In this document: one piece after another, positions 6,708 to 12,799 of the stretch | Layout: the number at the start of each line of letters is the position of its first letter | How positions within the stretch are numbered: the first letter of the stretch is position 1 | Assembly: GCA_947427985.1 (NCBI GenBank) | Contig: CANEKB010000007.1 | Span: 1 to 21,637 of the forward strand | Length of the DNA stretch: 21,637 nucleotides | Origin: an uncultured Candidatus Saccharibacteria bacterium | GTDB lineage: Bacteria > Patescibacteriota > Saccharimonadia > Saccharimonadales > Saccharimonadaceae | Reading direction: 5' to 3' | Made by a program: the position numbers and the translations under genes | The notes under the pieces: model-generated | Told to the model about the DNA's origin: nothing | The model's input: only the letters and a program-made list of their open reading frames with translations | Database searches by the model: none

Positions 6708-7787
6708 TCATTCGCCCTCGTCTGCTTTTTGCTTGCGACCAATCTTAGATATTGAATGTTGATAGAAACCATAACCACTAAGAATCGTGCTTGCGAGGAC
6801 GATAACGCGGGTCATCAGAACAACTGTACCTGCCAAGACAATTGGTACACCGAGGCTGACCATGATGCCAGCCATACCTAGTTCGTATAGCCCATACGGT
6901 ACAATTGATCCCATAACCGAGCCAATCGCTTCGCCAATCATAATTTGCGGCAGGATCTCTGGATGACCGAGGCTTGCAGCAACGATCCAGTAGGTCGCAA
7001 CTTCAAGAAAGCTATATATAATACCCCAAACAATTGGCCAAAGCAGCATTTTCTTATTGCGGCGGGCAGTCATGAGGTCACCATGCGCGTCATCAAGATA
7101 TTTATCGACAACTTCGCGCTGCAAAATGTCTTTCTTACGGCCGAAGCTAACTTTCTCGACTAGCCAGTTGATAAAGTTCGTCGCTGTCTTACCAAACCAG
7201 GCAATACGTTTTTTACTGCTTGCGATAACCACCGCAATCATAATTGCTGCTACGATACCAACGCTCAGAAGCGCTGTCACCCAAATTATCCAGGCACCCG
7301 CTTCTGGCACGGTGCCAAAAATCAGCAAGGCAATAATCGCTACGATCGTCTGAAGTTGATTGGCACAAATCGTAATGATATAGCGCAAAACATACATAAA
7401 GCTAGATTGGCCAGGAGTAGCGCCAAATGGTTTGAGCCGCCAGGTGATATAGCCAAGCCCACCAAGACCACCGGCCGGAACAGCATGATTGACGAAATTT
7501 AGTTCTAGCGATACCCGCATTAGGGTCCAAGTTGAAATCTTTTGGGCATCCTTTCTAGCGCGCATGTAGGAAAAGAACATCTGGCCGCAACAAAAATACA
7601 TAAAAAGTTGCTCTGGGATCAACAACAGTAGAACGAAGATATTGGTTTCGCTAAGGTGTCCAACAGCTTCCTTGATATCATTAAAGTTTTTATAAATTAC
7701 ATAGATAATTAACGCAAATGTCAGTATGGAGAGGATAGTGCGAAAAGAGATTTTGAACTTTTTTGGTTCAGTTTTAGTCTTAGTCAT
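6708..7787 (-). CDS. Polytopic membrane protein, lysylphosphatidylglycerol synthase TM region/flippase family
   Basis: The start at ATG 7787 (M-T-K-T-K) gives 359 residues; the longer open frame runs through the intergenic promoter and into the divergent gene. The protein has about eight hydrophobic segments, beginning with I-L-S-I-L-T-F-A-L-I-I-Y-V-I-Y-K-N and ending near V-L-M-T-R-V-I-V-L-A-S-T. The motif N-F-V-N-H-A-V-P-A-G-G-L-G-G and the later V-P-Y-G-L-Y-E-L-G are typical of the UPF0104/LPG_synthase_TM family (MprF-like and AglD-like membrane domains). There is no soluble lysyl-transferase domain, so lipid or lipid-linked sugar movement is a possible role, not shown. It is the first gene of the operon with xseA, from which it is separated by 49 nt. 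It ends in TGA. Confidence 0.8.
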   Translation of the reverse strand: MTKTKTEPKKFKISFRTILSILTFALIIYVIYKNFNDIKEAVGHLSETNIFVLLLLIPEQLFMYFCCGQMFFSYMRARKDAQKISTWTLMRVSLELNFVNHAVPAGGLGGLGYITWRLKPFGATPGQSSFMYVLRYIITICANQLQTIVAIIALLIFGTVPEAGAWIIWVTALLSVGIVAAIMIAVVIASSKKRIAWFGKTATNFINWLVEKVSFGRKKDILQREVVDKYLDDAHGDLMTARRNKKMLLWPIVWGIIYSFLEVATYWIVAASLGHPEILPQIMIGEAIGSVMGSIVPYGLYELGMAGIMVSLGVPIVLAGTVVLMTRVIVLASTILSGYGFYQHSISKIGRKQKADEGE

Positions 7788-7793
7788 GGGAGA

Positions 7794-7802
7794 ATTATAG
7801 CA
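7794..7802 (-). promoter_or_regulatory. Extended -10 box, 6 nt before ATG 7787
   Basis: On the minus strand TG-C-TATAAT (7802-7794) is followed by six bases and the ATG. It lies back to back with the promoter of the plus-strand gene at 7828; the two -10 boxes are only about 11 nt apart, so polymerase binding at one should interfere with the other. Confidence 0.65.
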
Positions 7803-7809
7803 TGATGTA

Positions 7810-7818
7810 TGATATAAT
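7810..7818 (+). promoter_or_regulatory. Extended -10 box, 9 nt before ATG 7828
   Basis: TG-A-TATAAT at 7810-7818. The intervening GGAAGGATA could also serve as a very close Shine-Dalgarno site. Divergent from the box at 7794-7802. Confidence 0.65.
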
Positions 7819-7827
7819 GGAAGGATA

Positions 7828-8973
7828 ATGAAACGTTTTCTTGCCGTACTTGGACGCCAACCTAAAATTTCGCTCGCGGAATTAGAAAGCTTGTACTGCA
7901 ATGTACGCCAAGTGGGGCCGAACCTAGCAGAATTTGAGATAGATAAAAAGTCGTCTCTTACTAAATCCGAAAAATATCCAGCGATTCAACGTCTTGGCGG
8001 AACGATAAAAATTGCTGAGTCAATCGACGAGCCGTTAGCAGATTTCTGGAAGAAACTACCCGAGACTGGTAAGATTGTATTGGGGGTATCCGATTATTCA
8101 CGGCGCACAAACCCGTATCTTGCTCAAAAGGAAGCTTTGCGTTGGAAACGAGCAATCGTAAAGACTGGCCGAAACGTGCGCGTGATTCCTAATAAAACTT
8201 CTGCTCTTTCGAGCGCAACTAGCCTACATAACCGGCTCTATACCGACACTCATATTGAGTTAATTAAGAACGGGAATAACTACTATCGTGTGACCGGGGT
8301 GCAAGATATTGACGCCTACACTGAGCGCGACCGAGCAAGGCCAGCACGCGACGCAAAAGTAGGAATGTTGCCGCCGAAATTAGCCCAGATCTTGATTAAT
8401 CTCTGCGGAGATAAGCCAGAAGCTTCGACGCTCCTAGACCCATTTTGCGGAACCGGCGTAGTACTACAAGAGGCGGCACTGATGAGATACAACGTAATCG
8501 GTTCGGATCTGAGTGAGCGGATGGTAGAATATACTAAGCGAAACTTGAGATGGGCCAGCGAGAAATACAATATCCCAAAGCTCGAAGAGGCCTATGTCGT
8601 GCAAGGCGACGCTACAAGTTTCAAGTGGCCAGAAAAGGTCGATTTGGTAGCCTGCGAGACTTATCTCGGGCAACCAATGTCGCAACCTCCAGCCGAAATT
8701 AAGCTAAAGCAAGAAAAGCAAGAGTGTAGAGGTATTATTCTAGGGTTTTTGAAGAACTTAGCTGACCAGATCGAGACCGAAACGCCGGTAGTAATTGCGG
8801 TGCCAGCGTGGCTCAGGCCAGATGGGTATTACTCAAGGCTAAACTTGCTTGACGAAATTAAAAATCTGCGCTATAATGTAGTAAGTTTTAAGAATTTGGA
8901 GCAAAAAGACCTGCTTTATCACCGTGAAGGACAGGTGGTTGCTCGAGAAATAATAGTTTTAAGGAAGAAATAG
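7828..8973 (+). CDS. THUMP/Trm11-like RNA (guanine-N2) methyltransferase family protein
   Basis: A 381-residue protein of the Trm11/Trm14-like (COG1041) type. The N-terminal half (about 1-165) is a THUMP-like RNA-binding region. The C-terminal half is a Rossmann SAM methyltransferase: A-R-D-A-K-V-G-M-L-P-P-K (173-184), motif I D-P-F-C-G-T-G (204-210), G-S-D-L-S-E-R-M (225-232) and Q-G-D-A-T (259-263). At motif IV the family normally has D/N-P-P-Y; here A-C-E-T-Y-L-G-Q-P (275-283) is seen, which lacks the catalytic D/N-P-P. The substrate, probably a tRNA guanine, is inferred from the family. The last base of its stop codon is one nt from the rpmA start, so they form an operon. Confidence 0.8.
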   Translation: MKRFLAVLGRQPKISLAELESLYCNVRQVGPNLAEFEIDKKSSLTKSEKYPAIQRLGGTIKIAESIDEPLADFWKKLPETGKIVLGVSDYSRRTNPYLAQKEALRWKRAIVKTGRNVRVIPNKTSALSSATSLHNRLYTDTHIELIKNGNNYYRVTGVQDIDAYTERDRARPARDAKVGMLPPKLAQILINLCGDKPEASTLLDPFCGTGVVLQEAALMRYNVIGSDLSERMVEYTKRNLRWASEKYNIPKLEEAYVVQGDATSFKWPEKVDLVACETYLGQPMSQPPAEIKLKQEKQECRGIILGFLKNLADQIETETPVVIAVPAWLRPDGYYSRLNLLDEIKNLRYNVVSFKNLEQKDLLYHREGQVVAREIIVLRKK

Positions 8974-8974
8974 T

Positions 8975-9247
8975 ATGTCACATGTCAAAGCTGGCGGTAC
9001 CGCTAAAAATATCCATAATAACGCTGGCCAACGCCTCGGCGTGAAGCGCTTTGGTGGCCAAAAAGTCAAAAATGGCGAAGTTCTCGTTCGACAAACCGGT
9101 AGCACCAAGATTGCTGGTCCAGGTACTTACATGAGCCGCAATTTCACGATTCACGCAGCAAAAGATGGCGTTGTTACTTTCGTCAAAACGAAGAAGTCTC
9201 ACTTCTCTGGACGCAACGTGCCACGCGTACGTGTTGAAGTTCGCTAA
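8975..9247 (+). CDS. rpmA: 50S ribosomal protein L27
   Basis: A 90-residue protein with the L27 signature: an A-G-G-T-A-K-N start close to the peptidyl-transferase tail, then R-L-G-V-K-R-F-G-G-Q and V-R-Q-T-G-S-T-K-I-A-G-P-G, and a C-terminal beta barrel. It has no extra cleavable N-terminal extension of the Firmicutes type. An AAGGA site is inside the end of the upstream gene. The usual partner rplU (L21) is not next to it; it follows an RNA methyltransferase instead. A strong terminator follows. Confidence 0.97.
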   Translation: MSHVKAGGTAKNIHNNAGQRLGVKRFGGQKVKNGEVLVRQTGSTKIAGPGTYMSRNFTIHAAKDGVVTFVKTKKSHFSGRNVPRVRVEVR

Positions 9248-9263
9248 GGTTATAGGGGTAGAG

Positions 9264-9293
9264 AAAGTGTTGTAGAAATTACAACACTTTTTT
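9264..9293 (+). terminator. Intrinsic terminator of rpmA
   Basis: An 11-bp perfect stem AAAGTGTTGTA/TACAACACTTT (9264-9274 with 9280-9290) with a GAAAT loop, continuing into a T-run to 9293. Confidence 0.9.
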
Positions 9294-9334
9294 GATGTAA
9301 TACTTTTCGAGCGTGGTGATATAGTGTTTTAGCA

Positions 9335-9363
9335 TTGACATTTTACGATAAGTGTGCTATACT
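9335..9363 (+). promoter_or_regulatory. Strong sigma70-type promoter upstream of the lipoprotein gene
   Basis: Perfect TTGACA (9335-9340), 17-nt spacer, TATACT (9358-9363) with an extended TG-C before it. It is the closest match to consensus in the window. Transcription should begin near 9370, leaving a leader of about 180 nt before the ATG at 9549. Confidence 0.8.
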
Positions 9364-9369
9364 GAAAGT

Positions 9370-9548
9370 GTAGGGTGGGTATTGCTGCCCTGGTGGGTTT
9401 TTGTTGCTAAAATCGCGTGATTCCTAGCGCAAGAGCTTCTTTAAAAAGAATTACACTACGCTTCGGAAGGTTATAGAGCTCAAGGTTACACCTTTAGCTC
9501 TTTTATATAAGAAACTTCAAGAATTTCAGAGAAATCGGAGGATTTAAG
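9370..9548 (+). ncRNA. Long structured 5' leader or small RNA of unknown class
   Basis: Between the strong promoter and the lipoprotein start lie about 180 nt without a convincing gene. The stretch contains G-rich runs (9372-9400), a UUCG-containing segment near 9461-9466 and a terminator-like hairpin at 9475-9501 followed by TTTT. After the hairpin comes a GGAGGA ribosome binding site (9537-9542). This arrangement fits either an attenuator or riboswitch controlling the lipoprotein or a separate sRNA of about 135 nt ending at 9504. I could not match it to a T-box, SRP RNA, 6S RNA, tmRNA or RNase P RNA. Confidence 0.4.
9475..9504 (+). terminator. Terminator-like hairpin inside the leader
   Basis: AGAGCT-C-AAGGT pairs with ACCTT-T-AGCTCT (9475-9486 with 9490-9501), with one internal mismatch and a TAC loop, then TTTT. 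It lies 45 nt before the downstream ATG and after the promoter, so it would act on the leader transcript. Confidence 0.6.
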
Positions 9549-10691
9549 ATGGACAGCACTTGGAAGTATTTTTTGGCAGCAGGGTTACTAGCATTGTGCC
9601 TGTTTTCATGCTCGAACAACACTGGCAGCCAGAGCGATCAGAACGAGATACACAATCTAAATACTACCTACAGCTGTACCGACGATACGAATGTCGATGC
9701 GGTGCAGTTGACGGAAGTCAAAAGTGTGAATGAGCTGAATGCTATCAATGCGAAAATGGCGAGTTCTCTTGACATGGGCGACCCAGGGCGGATTGCTGGA
9801 CAAGTGGTTTACAACGTCAACGGCATCGGCCTGGCCGGCGCCATATATCGGACGCGCGCGGAAAGCGCCCAATATGCTCTCACGATTTATGCGAACGACA
9901 ACTGTTTTCCGATTGAGGTAAAGCTGAACATCTATGGCTATACGACTAAGACACAAGAGATCAGTAGTTACGGCACTAATCATCTTTGCCAAGAGTGGTA
10001 CGATATTTCACGTTTTCGCTATTGCTACACCACCGTCATCATTAAGCCAATCTCGGAGATTGAGGCTGATTTAGCTGCAATCGACGAGCCGAGTACGCCA
10101 CCTGAGGAAAATGGTGGCGAAATGGCTCCCGTGGAGCCCAGCCTTGAGCTGGACGCTGAGCCCAACGCCGTAACGACGGAGAAGCCGGAGATTTCGGTAG
10201 ACTCGATCTTGACTGAGAAGACTGAGATTCTGGTCGGGGCGCTGGACTTAATGGATGCTGAAGGCCTCGAAGAGATCTGTCGCCAAGATTTGCTGGACTA
10301 TCTGTCCGGCGAATGGAATGGCTCGGCTCGCAACGAGCACACGGACGAATACTCGGCGGTACGAACGGTATATGCGCGGAGATATAGCTGCACGATAACC
10401 GATAGCGACACAGGCACACCTTTGAAGACGTCGGTCAGCCTGGACTATGTCGGCGAGCTGGAAGTGCTAGCCGTACTTAATGAAGAGGACAAGTTCAGCC
10501 TGACAACTGACAACGTTGGACTGGTCGAACAGTGGTCACTACTGGAGAAACAGAACTCCTGGCAAATAGCACTGTCTGAAGGCGACACAGTTGGCGGAGT
10601 TTTACAGATCATGGGGGTTGATGGGCAAGTGGCGTTTGTGTTTGTGTACGACATTAACGAACAACCCCCACACCTATATCCTAATGAGTGA
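9549..10691 (+). CDS. Lipoprotein, unknown function
   Basis: A 380-residue protein whose start is fixed by GGAGGA 6 nt before the ATG. The signal sequence A-A-G-L-L-A-L-C-L-F-S-C ends with a lipobox whose lipidated cysteine would be Cys21, so it should be anchored to the outer face of the membrane. A first domain (about 80-175) starts G-R-I-A-G-Q-V-V-Y-N-V-N-G and contains four cysteines that may form disulfides; it slightly resembles carboxypeptidase regulatory-like beta domains. A Pro/Glu-rich linker (about 178-215) leads to a second domain (about 218-375) with one cysteine pair. I recognise no family. It is a single gene with a strong promoter, a long leader and its own terminator, and it stops at TGA. 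Confidence 0.7.
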   Translation: MDSTWKYFLAAGLLALCLFSCSNNTGSQSDQNEIHNLNTTYSCTDDTNVDAVQLTEVKSVNELNAINAKMASSLDMGDPGRIAGQVVYNVNGIGLAGAIYRTRAESAQYALTIYANDNCFPIEVKLNIYGYTTKTQEISSYGTNHLCQEWYDISRFRYCYTTVIIKPISEIEADLAAIDEPSTPPEENGGEMAPVEPSLELDAEPNAVTTEKPEISVDSILTEKTEILVGALDLMDAEGLEEICRQDLLDYLSGEWNGSARNEHTDEYSAVRTVYARRYSCTITDSDTGTPLKTSVSLDYVGELEVLAVLNEEDKFSLTTDNVGLVEQWSLLEKQNSWQIALSEGDTVGGVLQIMGVDGQVAFVFVYDINEQPPHLYPNE

Positions 10692-10760
10692 TGGGAGTGT
10701 CAAGACCGAATTTGTGTAATTCCAAACGGTGTTCGTAAGTATAACTACGGATACAAAATT

Positions 10761-10791
10761 AAAAGCCCCGGCGGTGTTTGCTGGGGCTTTT
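10761..10791 (+). terminator. Intrinsic terminator of the lipoprotein gene
   Basis: The stem AAAAGCCCC/GGGGCTTTT (10761-10769 with 10783-10791) is extended inside by G-T, G-C and C-G pairs around a 7-nt loop. Confidence 0.88.
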
Positions 10792-10886
10792 GCCTTTTAG
10801 CGTAACGAAGGATTAGCGCCGGCGTTCTGAGCTGTATACATGCAAAAGAATCGGCTATTTCTAGCTCTTGATTTCATTGTAGCATA

Positions 10887-10906
10887 CATTGACCAAAAAG
10901 TCAATG
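10887..10906. repeat. 7-bp inverted repeat upstream of the aldolase fusion
   Basis: CATTGAC (10887-10893) and GTCAATG (10900-10906) flank a 6-nt CAAAAA centre. The left arm contains TTGACC. It lies about 25 nt upstream of the -10 box of the next gene. It could be an operator for a dimeric regulator or a weak hairpin; a T-rich stretch follows on the plus strand. Confidence 0.4.
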
Positions 10907-10926
10907 GTTATTTTTAGAGGCGTGCG

Positions 10927-10935
10927 TGATACAAT
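10927..10935 (+). promoter_or_regulatory. Extended -10 box, 6 nt before ATG 10942
   Basis: TG-A-TACAAT at 10927-10935, then GGGAGT and the ATG. The mRNA would start at or next to the start codon. No clear -35 at the expected distance. Confidence 0.6.
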
Positions 10936-10941
10936 GGGAGT

Positions 10942-12795
10942 ATGAGCAAGATTTTGATTATTGGGAACGTGCTAAAAGATGTATACCTTAAACTAGATGA
11001 CGGTCCTCAGAACGATTTCGAAACCGATGAGAACGACATTCGGTGGCTCGATCTTGCTTTTAACGGAGCGGCCCATACTTTCTATCACCGTACGAGCGTG
11101 TATGGCGGCGCGGCAGTATCGCTCGCAGTGTTGAGCCGGTTAGGCGTTGATGCTGGAATTCTGAACTCAAAAACCGAGTTTAAAAATGGCGAGTTGGTCT
11201 GGCTCGACCAGCCGTCGGATTATCGATACATTTTTTGCCGTGAGGGCGAGATTACTTATTTCGTACCAAGCAAGCGCAAAGTAACAGATTGGGCAATGCC
11301 GAGCGGCACACCGGAATGGATCTTGGTCGACCGTTCAACGAATGTTTCGGAAAAATTAGTCGATGAGATTAAAAACTTCATTAAGTTTTCGCCAGCAACT
11401 AAGCTTGCAGTGCATGCCGAGAAAAAGATGACGCCCGTGGGGCAGCGCCTGGCTGATATGGCAGACGTGCTTTTCCTTGAGGATGAACCAGCCGTACATA
11501 CTGAAGAAAAAATTGTTGATAAAACGGAACTTGACCAGCCAAATACACAGCTTGTTTGTCATATTAGCCCACGTAAAATCTCTCTAGGTGAGGCCGAGGA
11601 AAGTTGGAGCCTGAGCCGAACTGATATGCTAACGCACTTAACGGTTTATTCAACGATCGTGGCGACCGTGCTGGGCGTTCTGTCGGTCGGAGGTTCGCCA
11701 GAGAGTGCGGTCTTATGGGCGCGGCTGAACGCCGAGCAGGCAACGCTAGAAGGTTTCCTGACGGCACGCAGGCTCAAAGAGTTGGCTAAGGCCGAGCTTG
11801 AAAAGCGAGCAAACTTAAAGCTAATCGCGCAATCACTGTTTGAACGAGGTAAAGGGGTTTTGGCTGCCGACCAGTCGGCACAAACTTTATCCGAGCGGAT
11901 GCTGAAAGCTGGGGTTGCGGCGACCGCAGAGAAGCGGCGCACCTTCATGGAAATTTTGCTAACCACGCCGGAGCTGAGAGACTATGCAAGTGGCGTAATT
12001 ATCTCTGATGAGCTAGCGCGGCAAAAAACCAGCCAGGGACGCACTTTCGCTGAACACTTGATTTACCGCGGGCTGATTCCGGGAATTAAAGTTGATAAAG
12101 GTCTAGTAAAAATAGCCGAGACTGGCGAAGCTATGACGCTGGGGCTAGAGATGCTACAAGAGAGATTGCGACATTACTACGCACAGGGCTTTCGCTTTGC
12201 AAAATGGCGAGCAAAGTTTGAAATCACCAAAGACTGGCCGACTTTTATCGCGATCAACAAGAATGCAGAGCTGCTAGCTAGTTTCGCTAAGGAATGTCAG
12301 TTAGCTGGATTAGTTCCGGTCGTAGAGTCGGATATTTCAATGGATGGAAATTACACAATTGAGCGTAGCGTAGAGGTGACCGATCGAGTACTTGCGACGA
12401 TTTTTGAGCGCTTAGCCGAGAGGCGAGTGGACTTGGGCGGTTGCATTTTGAAAACGAACATGGTCATGACCGGCAGAGACGCCGTGATACCTGCGACGAA
12501 TAGCGAAGTCGGCATTGCTACCGCGGCCATTTTGAAGCATGCAGTACCAAAATATCTTGCTGGGGTATTATTATTAAGTGGTGGTCAAGAGGCGAAAACA
12601 GCAACAAAGAACCTAGCTGCAACTTGCCAAAATGGACCGTTTGCTTGGCCAATCACTTTCGCTTTTGGGCAAGCTTTGCAAGATCCAGTAATGCAGACCT
12701 GGAAAGGTAAACCCGAGAACGCAAAGGCAGCTCAGGCAGCTCTCAAGCGACATCTACAAGATAATTCAGATGCGCTAAGATATCTACGAAAATAG
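10942..12795 (+). CDS. Fusion: degenerate PfkB-type sugar kinase domain + class I fructose-bisphosphate aldolase
   Basis: A 617-residue protein. Residues 1-285 look like a ribokinase/PfkB fold: G-N-V-L-K-D-V near the start and Y-G-G-A-A-V-S-L-A-V-L-S-R-L-G-V at 54-69. The second PfkB signature, normally D-T-x-G-A-G-D with the catalytic Asp, is replaced around 224-245 by S-R-T-D-M-L-T-H-L, so kinase activity is doubtful. Residues 293-617 are a eukaryote-type class I aldolase, with active-site residues retained by alignment to the rabbit enzyme from memory: D310 (A-A-D-Q-S), K383 (G-I-K-V-D-K-G), K421 (F-A-K-W-R), E462 (V-V-E-S-D) and Schiff-base K504 (I-L-K-T-N-M-V). It should cleave or form fructose-1,6-bisphosphate in glycolysis or gluconeogenesis. 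The next E of the aldolase (P-E-I) is D. It ends 4 nt from the convergent surface-protein gene. Confidence 0.88.
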   Translation: MSKILIIGNVLKDVYLKLDDGPQNDFETDENDIRWLDLAFNGAAHTFYHRTSVYGGAAVSLAVLSRLGVDAGILNSKTEFKNGELVWLDQPSDYRYIFCREGEITYFVPSKRKVTDWAMPSGTPEWILVDRSTNVSEKLVDEIKNFIKFSPATKLAVHAEKKMTPVGQRLADMADVLFLEDEPAVHTEEKIVDKTELDQPNTQLVCHISPRKISLGEAEESWSLSRTDMLTHLTVYSTIVATVLGVLSVGGSPESAVLWARLNAEQATLEGFLTARRLKELAKAELEKRANLKLIAQSLFERGKGVLAADQSAQTLSERMLKAGVAATAEKRRTFMEILLTTPELRDYASGVIISDELARQKTSQGRTFAEHLIYRGLIPGIKVDKGLVKIAETGEAMTLGLEMLQERLRHYYAQGFRFAKWRAKFEITKDWPTFIAINKNAELLASFAKECQLAGLVPVVESDISMDGNYTIERSVEVTDRVLATIFERLAERRVDLGGCILKTNMVMTGRDAVIPATNSEVGIATAAILKHAVPKYLAGVLLLSGGQEAKTATKNLAATCQNGPFAWPITFAFGQALQDPVMQTWKGKPENAKAAQAALKRHLQDNSDALRYLRK

Positions 12796-12799
12796 TGAA

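Noticed and set aside
6659..6778. N-terminal extension of XseA by 40 residues
   Set aside because: It overlaps the end of the upstream gene, is not typical of the family, and a strong GGAGGAGG site points to ATG 6658.
9371..9411. Resemblance of AGGGTGGGTATTGCTGCCC to a T-box antiterminator, and a short GTG-started peptide (9375-9410)
   Set aside because: The T-box core sequence is not matched and no specifier loop is seen; the short frame has poor start signals and no run of a regulatory amino acid.
10689..10800. Open reading continues past the lipoprotein TGA if UGA is read as Gly, as in SR1/Gracilibacteria
   Set aside because: The extension runs straight through a perfect intrinsic terminator, and another gene (flippase-like, 6708-6710) also ends in TGA followed at once by a second in-frame TGA. 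No conserved gene contains an internal TGA.
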